Assembly (NCBI RefSeq): GCF_004366035.1
Contig: NZ_SOEE01000013.1
Location: 1-64,000 of the forward strand
Direction: 5' to 3'
Source: Cytobacillus oceanisediminis
GTDB taxonomy: Bacteria; Bacillota; Bacilli; Bacillales; Cytobacillaceae
Length of the DNA stretch: 64,000 nt
Of this stretch, positions 17,198-26,626 are shown one piece after another. A program made the position numbers and the translations under genes. Within the stretch, counting starts at the first letter, position 1, and each line of letters starts with the position of its first letter. Below the pieces are notes generated by a model, which was not told where the DNA came from, searched no databases, and was given only the letters and a program-made list of their open reading frames with translations.

Positions 17198-18235
17198 TTA
17201 CTTTATATTTTGGGTACCCGTTATTTCAACACTAAAATTTGGTTTAATTTGAATCTTACTATAAACATTTTTCCATTCTTTATTATTAAGATATTGCGGG
17301 TACTGAACTGATATTTCCTTTTGGATACCTAGTACGTCACTTTCAGCATCAATTAATATATTTGTCACTTTATTTGCTTGGTCAGTTAAGTAATCAGAAG
17401 CAAGTCTGTTAAATTTTTTAATGTCATTATTTGATATTATGCCTTCATAGTAATTGATTTCTGCATCTAATTTGATATCTACCTCAAAGACAATTTCCCC
17501 ATCTTTATTATCTTCATCCAGCTTTAGATTTGTCTGGTGTTTGATTCTATTAATAATAATGGCAAAGGGGTTCATCTCTTTATTGTCATGGTCTATATTA
17601 AAAAAATTGAGTTTGTTAAAACGGTTGTCCATGATTAATAGTAATGTGGATTGCTCAGGTGACAGAGAATATCCGGTATATTTATCCCCATTAAAAAGAG
17701 CAGTACCTGAAATTTCGATCTGATTGGGACCCGATTTTCTTACGAGTGGGATTATGGAATCTTCATGGTCTGTAATCTTATTCCATATCGAAAAAGTGTT
17801 TTCTTTTGGTATGTGAGTTCTTTCCTCAGCGTTTCCGAACATCTTTAATAATCTAAATGCTAATGGACTATTCTCCATTTGAATGGACAAGATATCCGTG
17901 CCTCTTCCTTCTGCAATCATCACCTTTGAAGTAATATCTCCATACCTCGATCTTCCAATCGGTTCCAACAATGGCAAAATCCCTTTTGATTTCGCTAATT
18001 CCTCCCCTATCACAATGACGTATGCCTTGCTTAAATCCAGCTCCCCAGGAATTTTATTCGTATAATTAATATCAATTTCAATTACATTTTTCCCTTTTGA
18101 CTTGGCCATTTCATCTTTAATGGTAAACTTTCCTCCACCAGATCCTTGTATATTTAATGCCCGGACAGATGTTTGAAGCATATCAGGTTCATCTTCAGAA
18201 GTGTCAAAGGTTATACCATTCGTATAATTTTTCAA
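17198..18235 (-). pseudogene. Ger(x)C-family spore germination lipoprotein, 5'-truncated
   Basis: About 345 residues of a GerAC/GerKC-type protein, the lipoprotein subunit of nutrient germinant receptors on the spore inner membrane. Recognisable parts are NGITFDTSEDE near the start, AYVIVIGEELAKSKGI, a central domain with SGTALFNGDKYTGYSLSPEQS, and the C-terminal domain ending in KIQIKPNFSVEITG. Normal members begin with a signal peptide and a lipobox plus CWD motif just before this point. Here the frame has no ATG, only a TTG, and runs back into the end of the K+ channel gene. GerA/GerB partner genes are absent. Likely non-functional. Confidence 0.75.
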
Positions 18236-18264
18236 GCGTAAAATAGGACTAATACAATAAATCT

Positions 18265-19293
18265 TTATGAAATAATTTTTTGATATGTAGTCTCATCACA
18301 AATCACAAATAATTTCGCTGATTCAGGAATTAATTCATGATGACGGCGGGCTAAATCAAGAGAACTGCCGTCCGAAATTAAAGTCGCTCCTATTTCAAAA
18401 AGTTCCATCGCTGCATCCCTGTATGTGCTCCAATGCGGTTTAGCCTTAATTTCATAAAGATTCTCTCCTTCAGAGCTGCTCAGCATCTGATTAAAAAGCT
18501 TGCTTGAACCGTGATTGATGGCCGCATGAGCCATGAGACGGGAGATAGAGTCATTTGAAAGGATTAATTCATCAACGTTTGCGTGTTCAAACAAGGAAAC
18601 GTGCTTATCCTTTTTAATTTCAACAATGGTGTAGATGCTTTTCTCATTTTTCTTTGAGATATGTTCAACCCTGGAAGCAATAAGAAGTGTTTTTCCATCG
18701 GAGTATTCAGCATGGTCATTTCGGTCATCCGAAAAAATGGCAACTGATTTTGCTTCCAGAATATTGGCTTTCATTAACACATCCTCTTCAGCAGGATTTC
18801 CGCTGACAAAATGGATCCTCTCATGCTCCATGGGTGTTCTTTCAGAATGGTCAACAATGACAACATCACATTTTTGCTTGCTGTGAAGGATCTCCTCCAC
18901 CACATTTTCCAATTTTTCTTTTGATGCACCAATGAGTATATAATGCCCTTTTCCCGAATAAGTCAATTTTCCTTCCTCCTTCCATTTCCGGTACATGCTG
19001 AAGCTTTCAAAGACCTTCCCTATGATGATACCCATTGCGCCAATACCAAATGTGTAAAGAAGCAGCATGGTAAAGATTCGCCCAAAATCACTTACCGGAA
19101 AATAGTCTCCATACCCTACTGTGACAAGTGTGGTCATCGTCCACCACAGAGCATCAATAAAACGCGGAAATGTTTCCGGCTCGGCTGCCCTCATCGTAAT
19201 GCTGCTGAAGACAATGAGAAATAGCGCAAGAGCCAATGCTTGCAATATACTTATTTTCGTCATTTTCAAAAAAACTTTATGTAGAATCCACAT
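18265..19293 (-). CDS. potassium channel with regulatory RCK domain
   Basis: A 342-residue protein. The N-terminal 100 residues hold two membrane helices around a pore loop with the K+ selectivity filter TLVTVGYGDYFP. The C-terminal part is a Rossmann-like RCK/TrkA-N domain (HYILIGASKEKLENVV) of the YugO/MthK kind. The channel conducts K+ under ligand control. It is the last gene of a five-gene operon with a DUF350 protein and an ATP-grasp enzyme, 4 bases after the latter. A GGGGGGTG site precedes the ATG. Confidence 0.9.
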   Translation of the reverse strand: MWILHKVFLKMTKISILQALALALFLIVFSSITMRAAEPETFPRFIDALWWTMTTLVTVGYGDYFPVSDFGRIFTMLLLYTFGIGAMGIIIGKVFESFSMYRKWKEEGKLTYSGKGHYILIGASKEKLENVVEEILHSKQKCDVVIVDHSERTPMEHERIHFVSGNPAEEDVLMKANILEAKSVAIFSDDRNDHAEYSDGKTLLIASRVEHISKKNEKSIYTIVEIKKDKHVSLFEHANVDELILSNDSISRLMAHAAINHGSSKLFNQMLSSSEGENLYEIKAKPHWSTYRDAAMELFEIGATLISDGSSLDLARRHHELIPESAKLFVICDETTYQKIIS

Positions 19294-19297
19294 TTTT

Positions 19298-20542
19298 TCA
19301 CCCCCCTTTTTTAATCCCGAACGGCAAATAATAGGAGAGATTATTTGTAATCGCTCCTCCTATTCTATATCCTGCAGCTGACGGTTTCCCGTTAAGCAGG
19401 AAGCTTCCCAATAAAAGTCTGCCCTTCTGTATTCCCTTTTCACTATTGAAATGGGCAGCAGGGTGCTCTGCATATTGCTGGTAAACTGGCAGATATTCAG
19501 CATATGATTGCTGGACGTCAGCATGGGTAAGGAAACCTTCCTGATTATATATTTCAACCGTATCACCTTCTCTTCCAAATACAGGCTTTTTGACATATGG
19601 CAGGCCTGACATAATAAAATAATCCGGTTCAAGATAGGTCGGAAGGAAGGATTCCTCAATCCATATATGCTCTTCCTTTGTAAAAAATGGATGTTCTTCC
19701 ATGTGCAATCCCCAAATAACCGCCTGTACCGCTTTGTTTTGCAGCAAAAATGCGGAAGGGGGATTAATAATCGCAAGCTTTTCCGCCTCGACCAGTTCCA
19801 GGAGCCATAAACCAATCCTGTTTCCATCTGCATCCTTATCGGAAATTAAGTTCTCAATCGGGAAAGTCTGGCGGTATAATATATCAATTCTGGATCCCTT
19901 CTCATCAAAAAGCCCAATTCCTCTTTGAATCTGCAGCTTGTGAAGAGGGATAAAATTAGAAGCCACACCGGAAAGCTCTTGAATATATCGGACGGTTTCC
20001 CGGTCTTCGAGATTGTCTTCATGGGCAGTAAAGACAACATTGGGTGTTTTCAAATTCAATTTCCGAGCATATTGTTCAATACTTCCATAAACTTCTTTAC
20101 TCAGTAGAAATTCCATTCCCTCGTTTGGGTCTTCTGCTCCAAATTCTTTGCACACCTCACTATTGACACGGAAAAGCTCTTTAATAAATGTTGGGGTATC
20201 TGCATTGATTTCGATGCATTTATAGCCAGCTCCGTATGGGATTAGATCAAGCCGGGCAATAACGCTGTCTGAGGCAACGCTTTTCAGTCTGATGAACGAA
20301 AGCGTTTCTTTCGGAAATCCCATTTCAATAAGTGTCCGATCTGGCACTTCTCGAAGCAGGCTGCACACTTTAAAAAATATTTTGCCAATTCTATCACTGA
20401 CAGTCCGAATACGTTCAAGTTCGGTTCTATCGATATAGGCAATATCATATAGTGCATATTCTTCCCCATATAGATCGGCCCAGAAATGATTTATTTTGCG
20501 GTAAAACCTGTTTCTTTTTTCATGGTAGGCTTTTTTATCCAC
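19298..20542 (-). CDS. glutathionylspermidine synthase-like ATP-grasp protein
   Basis: A 414-residue protein of the GSP synthase C-terminal (ATP-grasp) family, the family of E. coli YjfC. Visible motifs are IPYGAGYKCIEINADTP near residue 120 and VKKPVFGREGDTVEI near 330, corresponding to the nucleotide- and Mg-binding loops. The enzymes join a carboxylate to an amine using ATP; the substrate of the stand-alone forms is unknown, and bacilli do not make glutathione. The GTG start overlaps the upstream stop (TAGTG), indicating coupling. Co-operonic with DUF350 and K+ channel genes. Confidence 0.82.
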   Translation of the reverse strand: MDKKAYHEKRNRFYRKINHFWADLYGEEYALYDIAYIDRTELERIRTVSDRIGKIFFKVCSLLREVPDRTLIEMGFPKETLSFIRLKSVASDSVIARLDLIPYGAGYKCIEINADTPTFIKELFRVNSEVCKEFGAEDPNEGMEFLLSKEVYGSIEQYARKLNLKTPNVVFTAHEDNLEDRETVRYIQELSGVASNFIPLHKLQIQRGIGLFDEKGSRIDILYRQTFPIENLISDKDADGNRIGLWLLELVEAEKLAIINPPSAFLLQNKAVQAVIWGLHMEEHPFFTKEEHIWIEESFLPTYLEPDYFIMSGLPYVKKPVFGREGDTVEIYNQEGFLTHADVQQSYAEYLPVYQQYAEHPAAHFNSEKGIQKGRLLLGSFLLNGKPSAAGYRIGGAITNNLSYYLPFGIKKGG

Positions 20543-21000
20543 TATTCCTTCTCTCCTATGTCCTTGATATATAGAACATATACGCCCCGATCCTCGTCGA
20601 TTTCCGTAGAGGTCACTTGCTTTTGCCCAATTCCGGGAATATCAACAATATCTTTTAAAAGATAGCGAATGATGTCAAAGTGAGTTTGACAGGGGATAAT
20701 GGAAAGCAGTTTATAATTCTCCATTTCACGGTATCTGCGAAACTCGATATTCAGCCCTTTTCCGCGGAAAACTTTTTCATCCAGCACATGTGGATTTCTT
20801 CCTATGTCCTTAATGACGAGAATCTCCTCTTCTCCATCCATCTCGTTGGAAATAAGCTCGTACTGCTGGCCTCTCATGATAAAATAAGTGCATAGCTGCC
20901 TGGCATATAATTCATCAATTCCCACAGATTGAGTGGTATACTCATAAAAAGGTTCGTATTCGCCTTTCCCTTTGTCGATATAATACGTCAGCTTTTTCAT
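20542..21000 (-). CDS. conserved protein of the ATP-grasp/DUF350 operon, unknown function
   Basis: A 152-residue soluble protein with no signal or membrane segment and no motif I can name. It contains two similar-looking stretches ending in VIKDIGRNP and YIKDIGEKE, which suggests an internal duplication of a roughly 70-residue unit. It lies between the DUF350 gene and the ATP-grasp gene with tight spacing (16 bases and an overlapping stop/start), so it should act in the same process, perhaps as the substrate carrier or adaptor. Confidence 0.7.
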   Translation of the reverse strand: MKKLTYYIDKGKGEYEPFYEYTTQSVGIDELYARQLCTYFIMRGQQYELISNEMDGEEEILVIKDIGRNPHVLDEKVFRGKGLNIEFRRYREMENYKLLSIIPCQTHFDIIRYLLKDIVDIPGIGQKQVTSTEIDEDRGVYVLYIKDIGEKE

Positions 21001-21016
21001 CCATTAACCAGCTTTC

Positions 21017-21415
21017 TTAGTAAGATAGGCACTTTGCCACGATCCAGCCGATTGCCAATGATAAGGAAAACAGCATGACACCTACAGCACGGTTATCATC
21101 TTCGATTGCCTTATGGATACTGAAACGAATGGTGATAACTTCTGCCAAAATGAATACGATTACCTGCGAAACGATGCCGATTATTCCCCATATGACCATG
21201 TCGAAAAGTGAGATGGAGTATTCAGCTGCAGCCCCCAAAACAATGGCAAGACCAATAATCTTTCCTCCAAGCACCAATGCTGCCGAAACATTCTTTTCTG
21301 CAATTAAGCTAATTTCCTTCAATTTTGGTGTACTGATCATAAACAGAACAATTCCGGCAGCCAAAAGAAGCAGCGCTACTCCTAAATACGAAGCAAAATT
21401 TACATATAAGTTCAT
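21017..21415 (-). CDS. DUF350-family membrane protein (YjfL-like)
   Basis: A 132-residue protein with four hydrophobic helices, with GGKIIGLAIVLGAAAEYS in the second and VGVMLFSLSLAIGWIVAK in the last. It fits the DUF350 family, which typically neighbours GSP-synthase-like ATP-grasp genes and small lipoproteins in many bacteria. I start at the ATG at 21415 because AAGGGAG lies 7 bases before it; the frame is open to 21433. Function unknown. Confidence 0.8.
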   Translation of the reverse strand: MNLYVNFASYLGVALLLLAAGIVLFMISTPKLKEISLIAEKNVSAALVLGGKIIGLAIVLGAAAEYSISLFDMVIWGIIGIVSQVIVFILAEVITIRFSIHKAIEDDNRAVGVMLFSLSLAIGWIVAKCLSY

Positions 21416-21453
21416 AAACATACTCCCTTTCAATCAATTCTTTACCCTAAGCC

Positions 21454-21813
21454 TTATCCTCCATAGCTCTTTGAACCACTTCCAAACCCAGAGCTTTTCT
21501 GTCCCGATTCAGAATTGCTTCCCCCTTTAAAAGACGAGCTATTTTTATAGGTTAGAAAATCCTTGCTTTTGTACAAAGCTGCTTTGTTTTTAAAATATTG
21601 GCCTCCATAATAATAATGTCTATAATAACTGGAACGGCTGTCATCACATTCCCATACACCGTCATCTTCGTCCCACTCCCAATCAGTACAGCTCGAATCC
21701 TCAGGCAGAGGAGGATTTCCCTGAGACTTTGACCCACAGCCGGAAAGACCAAGCATAAGTGCCGTTGATGTAATGCCCGTCATCATTTTTCTCGTTTTTG
21801 TCAATATCATCAC
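21454..21813 (-). CDS. small lipoprotein, Ser/Gly/Tyr-rich
   Basis: A 119-residue lipoprotein with signal peptide and lipobox (LMLGLSGC), an acidic patch with DWEWDEDDGVWECDD, a Tyr-rich segment (SSYYRHYYYGGQYF) and a Ser/Gly/Lys-rich tail. The two other cysteines (CTDWEW, WECDD) could form a disulfide. Analogous small exported proteins (DUF1190/YgiB type) occupy this place in E. coli yjf and ygi clusters, but I cannot prove homology. It is the first gene of the DUF350/ATP-grasp/K+ channel operon. Confidence 0.7.
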   Translation of the reverse strand: MMILTKTRKMMTGITSTALMLGLSGCGSKSQGNPPLPEDSSCTDWEWDEDDGVWECDDSRSSYYRHYYYGGQYFKNKAALYKSKDFLTYKNSSSFKGGSNSESGQKSSGFGSGSKSYGG

Positions 21814-22034
21814 CCCGCTTCCTCACACTTTCTAATTTACGAATATAATCTGCAAAAGATTCGAAAACATTTATTTTCTTGAACAATAGCCTTTGAAACA
21901 GCTAATTTCAATTATTAACATTATGTGAAGGACAAAGTGACGGGATCTACGTCCAAGAAAAGTGATCCTTCCGGACAATGCACCTGTCCCCTCGCCCCTA
22001 AAGGGATTTATCTGCTCTTTATTACAGGAACCTC

Positions 22035-22066
22035 ATAAAAAAGCAACGGCCTTTTGGCCGCTGCTC
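22035..22066 (-). terminator. terminator of the dockerin-bearing protease gene
   Basis: On the minus strand AGCAGCGGCC-AAAA-GGCCGTTGCT (one G-U) is followed by six T, 12 bases past the protease stop. Confidence 0.9.
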
Positions 22067-22077
22067 CCGTATTTTTC

Positions 22078-25000
22078 TTACTGTATATTTAATGCCTTCA
22101 ACACACTATCTAATGTTTGTCCATTATGTGTTTTAACCGGTGTTGGTGAATTATCCATCCAAGGGTTTTGCATCAAGTAATTATTGATGACATATTGCAT
22201 ATCCTTTGCGTCTACTACACCATCAAAGTTGATATCTGCTTCGCGTTTGTCTGTGCTCCAATTCGATTGAATGGAAAGTGCGTCTTTTACATCAATCACA
22301 TTATCTTTGTTCACATCCCCGGCATGTGCAGGTCTATAATAAACTGTTTCTGTAAAAGGTTTTATTTCACCATTTTCTTTCAAGCCGACTGTAAAGGTTC
22401 TCTTCACAGTGAAATGTCCTGGCATATCTACTTCTACCGTGAATGGTTTATCCGTTAGCGGTAATTTTGAATGGAAAGACCAACCAAAAACACTAGTTCC
22501 AAGCGTGTTTGGATATTCATTTCCGGCTTCATCTGTTACGTTCACTTTTGCACCCGCTTTTACGAAATCAATTTGTGATAATGGTTCCCCAGGAATATAA
22601 GGATTCCCGAATGCTTCTGGGTTGACCCAAGACTTCAGAACGGAATGCGTTCGTTCCACCTGGTAAGGAATCGTGATGCTATCTACGGATTTCATAGTAT
22701 CATCTGTATTGGTATAAGATGATTTGAATTGTTCTAAATTTATTTCTCCACTATGAGCATCTTCTTTCACTTTATATGTGACATCCACCATCGGAAACGA
22801 TCCGCTTATTCCTGTTTGTGCCGCATCATCGGTTAATGTCGCGGTAATGTCTGTTTTCTTCCTCGTACGTCCATCCATTTCTACATCCGTATTCACTGTC
22901 TGAATATCCACTTTCCCATTCAAAGACGAGTGAGGTTTAATGCTTATCAGTTCGGCGTTCGATAGTGGATTTATAAATGAATATATCGCTTGCTTCATGT
23001 TAGTCAAATTGTTCATCGAAATGGTAAGCGTCACCGTATCGCCCGCTGTTACTTTCTGTTTATCAGGAATAGCTGTCCCATACTGAGTACCTTGTTTCAC
23101 ATAATATACATGTTTAACGCTAGAATAGTTCCGAACTGTCGCCATGTTTTCTGCATACATGGTCACCGGAAGCACTGATACACCCGGGATCAGTGATAGC
23201 TCTGACGTAAAGTTTCCGTCAGCGTCTAATGGAACCTCGGTTGTGAATCTACCAAACTGGTAGACAAATTTATTATTGGCTTGAGATATATCCATGCCGC
23301 CGGCTTTCATTTCTTCCACACCCGGATCGTACACAGAACCTGTTAATGGGACCGTTGTTTGATCCGGACTATATTCAACCACACCAGAGTCCACATTTAG
23401 ATCAAGTGTTGGCTGTGTAACGCTAAAGTAAACCGGGGTATCTGAACTAAAGGTTTTCCCATGATCATTAGTCCCAACCATCTTGATTTTGTATAACCCT
23501 GGTTTAGTTTGTGCCGTATCATACGCAATCGGGTTATCCGGATCTCCCGTCAACGGATAGTAATACCCCTCGTTCATAGCGCCGCCTAGACGATATTCAA
23601 TATGCTCATCTGCACCCATGCCGTCAAAGGAGCCAAGGAATCCGATTTCTTTATTCGTTTTCGGATCGACCAAGAATAGATCCAATGAACGCATATGAGA
23701 TTTTAATTGGAAGTAAAGTCCAACACCCCATTTTAATCCGTTATAGCCTGCTTCACTCGCTACTGTAAAGGCAGGAGGACTTGCCTCAATATGATCAATG
23801 CCCTCTTCCGCTGTATGAATGCCAAATGGGACTCGATAAGTTTCATTTGGATTGTCTTTATTCGTATACACAACGTATCCTTCATAATTTCCTAATTCAG
23901 CCGTTTTTGGAATTAGCATCGTCACCGCGGTTTTCTTTTTCTTACCCGCTTTCACTTTCACCGTTTTCTTTGTCTCCACAGTGACACCGTTGGCAGCCGC
24001 ATCATTGGCTACGCGGGAATAATCGTTGGCAAACCTTCCTTCCAATGTTTGGAACTCAACATTCACTTCGTATGTTTTTGTTTCTTCGCTGTTGTTGTAA
24101 AGCGTGACAGAGCGCATCTCTCTTATATGTTTTCCATCTATTGTCTGTGCGCCAAAGCTGAGGGCACCGGTCGTCTCTTTAATCGTTTGGATTCCTTCAT
24201 CTGCAAGAGTGGCGGCTCCTCCATTACTCGTTTCCGTCTCGTCATTTACTTGAATGTTTGTTTGAGCATGAACCGCTTTATGCGGATTCACTCGTCCTGC
24301 GCCTACTTCAAATACGCTATATTCTCCATTTAATGGATCCGCTGTATTCATGAGCCTCGTTTTGATATCTGCTGGCGTCATGTCCGGATCAGCTTGTTTT
24401 AAAAGCGCAGCTACTCCTGCAACATTTGGCGCTGCCATGGATGTACCAGATAAAGATTCATATGCATATTGATAATTACCGATTTGATCTTCTCCATGCA
24501 TATAAGACGGTACTGTTGACATGACAGATACCCCTGGTGCGGTTACTTCCGGCTTAATATCATACAATACGCGGGATGGACCGCGAGAGCTGAAGTCAGC
24601 TAATACGTCTCCTCCAGTCACAACTGGATCACCCATTGCATCAAAGGAGAATGTTGCACTCCCTGAAGCTAGTGCTTGCTTCATTGCATTTCCTCGTTCA
24701 TCGCTTAGAGAGAATACAGGGATAGAATCAAACCCTTCTCCTAAATACACATCTTCCAGCGGATAGGCGTTGTATAATAGGAGAGCCTTCGCCCCTCCTT
24801 TTTTCGCATTATTTATCATAGAGCGAAGATCAATATATCCGCGTGTATCAAGGATAACTTTTCCATTCAAATCTTTGCCATTATAAGAACCGTTCTCTCC
24901 ATCTATAACCGGCAAATTTTGTCCTTTTAATTCTTCTATTTTGTCGTCAAGCCCTTTAGCAACCAGCTTTAAATCCGCAGATACATTTGTATCTGCATGA

Positions 25001-26226
25001 AGCGTTCCTTTAAATGTAGGAATCGTGATAGAAGTGTCACTGGCCCCGACTGTAAGCGCTAATGGAGAGGTGCCAGGTGAACCAAGTGTATACATTCCGT
25101 TCCCTGAGTTTCCTGCTGACACCACTGCTGTTACGCCTGCCAGCACGGCATTGTTCACGGCAATACTCGTCACATAAAGCGGGTCGTTATAGTTCGCACC
25201 AAGCGACATGTTCAGCACATCCATACCGTCCTCCACTGCTTGGTCGATGCCGGCTAAGATCGTCCCAGTACTGCCCGTACCGTATTGACCTAACACACGA
25301 TATGCATAAATATCAGCATCCGGTGCTACTCCGGTTACTGCAGTGTCAGACTCGTTCGTCCCTTGGCCAGCAATGATTCCCGCCACATGAGTTCCATGCT
25401 GGGTATAATAGGCTCGTACTCCATATGGTTTTCCAGCTTTCACCCAATCATCATACGTTGTTTCCATCGGATCATTATCGTTATCCACGAAATCATATCC
25501 GCCTTTATAGGCACCTTTTAAGTCAGGATGATTATAATCGATTCCTGTATCCAGAATCCCTACCTTCACACCTTCGCCCGTAAAGCCTTCTTGATGAAGC
25601 TTTTCAATGCCAGGAAACGTAATCGTCCTATTTGGTTCTGCTTTGTCCTGTGATTTTTGTTGTTCTGTTACAGGCGGCTCGACTTGAACTTCCAAATCAC
25701 TCCAAACAGCCTTTACCTCATCAGATTCAAGCAGCGCTTTTGCCTTGTTGGCAGGGATCGTCATCGCCACACCATTAAATGCATGCTTGTATGCACGCTT
25801 GATTTTGTAAGGTGATTTCTTTTGTTTTAACTCATTTTTAAAAATCGTTTGCAGATCCTTTTGAAAGGTTTCATGCGATGCATTTACTTTTTCTTTTGCT
25901 TTTGTGCTAGACAGGGTTTTTCCTTCTATTTCCGCTTCCAGCATCGCCGTCTTTTCCGGCATGTCCTTAAATTGAACAATGACAGAAATGGAATCGCTGC
26001 TCTTTTGATCTACTTCAGGAGATAGCTGCAGCCCTCCTTGGGCATTCGTTTGTAATTGTTTAATCGCTTGACGCTGTTCTGGGGTAAGCTTTGCCAGCAC
26101 TTGTTCAATTCCTGAAGCTGACTGTGCATGAACCTGTTGTGAAAAGGTGACTGGCACAAGGCTGCTGCATGCAAGACCTGTACTAAGTGCCAACAATGCG
26201 ACATTTTTGGTAATCTTCTTTTTCAT
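22078..26226 (-). CDS. large secreted S8 serine protease with PA, cohesin-like and dockerin-like domains
   Basis: A 1382-residue exoprotease. Order: signal peptide (1-34), I9-type propeptide (about 78-190, VIVQFKDMPEKTAML), catalytic domain with Asp226 (GILDTGIDYNHPD), His277 (HGTHVAGI) and Ser596 (SGTSMAAPNVAG), a PA insert (about 400-540), Fn3-like modules, a cohesin-like beta domain (about 1040-1180, GDTVTLTISMNNL), a carboxypeptidase-regulatory-like module (VDMPGHFTVKRTF), and near the C-terminus a dockerin with two calcium loops (GDVNKDNVIDVKDALS and DINFDGVVDAKDMQ). Its promoter carries one of two matching TTTGAT-N24-ATCAAA sites. No scaffoldin is visible, so cohesin and dockerin may act within or between copies. 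Confidence 0.92.
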   Translation of the reverse strand: MKKKITKNVALLALSTGLACSSLVPVTFSQQVHAQSASGIEQVLAKLTPEQRQAIKQLQTNAQGGLQLSPEVDQKSSDSISVIVQFKDMPEKTAMLEAEIEGKTLSSTKAKEKVNASHETFQKDLQTIFKNELKQKKSPYKIKRAYKHAFNGVAMTIPANKAKALLESDEVKAVWSDLEVQVEPPVTEQQKSQDKAEPNRTITFPGIEKLHQEGFTGEGVKVGILDTGIDYNHPDLKGAYKGGYDFVDNDNDPMETTYDDWVKAGKPYGVRAYYTQHGTHVAGIIAGQGTNESDTAVTGVAPDADIYAYRVLGQYGTGSTGTILAGIDQAVEDGMDVLNMSLGANYNDPLYVTSIAVNNAVLAGVTAVVSAGNSGNGMYTLGSPGTSPLALTVGASDTSITIPTFKGTLHADTNVSADLKLVAKGLDDKIEELKGQNLPVIDGENGSYNGKDLNGKVILDTRGYIDLRSMINNAKKGGAKALLLYNAYPLEDVYLGEGFDSIPVFSLSDERGNAMKQALASGSATFSFDAMGDPVVTGGDVLADFSSRGPSRVLYDIKPEVTAPGVSVMSTVPSYMHGEDQIGNYQYAYESLSGTSMAAPNVAGVAALLKQADPDMTPADIKTRLMNTADPLNGEYSVFEVGAGRVNPHKAVHAQTNIQVNDETETSNGGAATLADEGIQTIKETTGALSFGAQTIDGKHIREMRSVTLYNNSEETKTYEVNVEFQTLEGRFANDYSRVANDAAANGVTVETKKTVKVKAGKKKKTAVTMLIPKTAELGNYEGYVVYTNKDNPNETYRVPFGIHTAEEGIDHIEASPPAFTVASEAGYNGLKWGVGLYFQLKSHMRSLDLFLVDPKTNKEIGFLGSFDGMGADEHIEYRLGGAMNEGYYYPLTGDPDNPIAYDTAQTKPGLYKIKMVGTNDHGKTFSSDTPVYFSVTQPTLDLNVDSGVVEYSPDQTTVPLTGSVYDPGVEEMKAGGMDISQANNKFVYQFGRFTTEVPLDADGNFTSELSLIPGVSVLPVTMYAENMATVRNYSSVKHVYYVKQGTQYGTAIPDKQKVTAGDTVTLTISMNNLTNMKQAIYSFINPLSNAELISIKPHSSLNGKVDIQTVNTDVEMDGRTRKKTDITATLTDDAAQTGISGSFPMVDVTYKVKEDAHSGEINLEQFKSSYTNTDDTMKSVDSITIPYQVERTHSVLKSWVNPEAFGNPYIPGEPLSQIDFVKAGAKVNVTDEAGNEYPNTLGTSVFGWSFHSKLPLTDKPFTVEVDMPGHFTVKRTFTVGLKENGEIKPFTETVYYRPAHAGDVNKDNVIDVKDALSIQSNWSTDKREADINFDGVVDAKDMQYVINNYLMQNPWMDNSPTPVKTHNGQTLDSVLKALNIQ

Positions 26227-26272
26227 TCGTCTTTCCCTTCTTTCATGTCTGGTGATAAATCCATTCTATTTA

Positions 26273-26312
26273 AATTTGATGAAATTTAACTTTTGAAAAA
26301 ATTCATCAAATT
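26273..26312. promoter_or_regulatory. operator-like inverted repeat before the dockerin protease
   Basis: AATTTGATGAA and TTCATCAAATT form an 11-bp perfect inverted repeat with cores TTTGAT (26275-26280) and ATCAAA (26305-26310), exactly 24 bases apart. The same cores with the same 24-base gap occur before the propeptide-like lipoprotein gene. It lies 47-86 bases upstream of the protease ATG. Confidence 0.65.
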
Positions 26313-26547
26313 CTATTTTTTAAAATAAATATAGTCCTAGATTTGGAAAAAATAGTAAAATATCAGTTAAATTAGAGGATGCGTGGAAATAATTACATGG
26401 GCTATTCAACGAGACAAAAGAGTCATGCCAATAAACCTATCATTATATCCCAATAGGATTAAAAGATCACAGATGGAATTGAAAATCAATGGCTGAGCTA
26501 TAGTTTACTTTCAAAAGGGCAGGATTATAAAAAAGTAGATTAACACC
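26313..26547. other. intergenic, no gene seen
   Basis: AT-rich DNA between the protease operator and the terminator of the neighbouring lipoprotein gene. No supported frame or RNA gene. Confidence 0.4.
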
Positions 26548-26590
26548 AAAAACCCAGCTATTCTTCACATAAGATTAGCTGGGTTTCTTT
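26548..26590 (-). terminator. terminator after the propeptide-like lipoprotein
   Basis: AAACCCAGCTA and TAGCTGGGTTT form an 11-bp stem with a 15-base loop. T and A tracts flank it, so it may work in both directions. Confidence 0.8.
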
Positions 26591-26626
26591 ATTATTTCCC
26601 CAAGTTGAACACCTGACAGATCTGTC

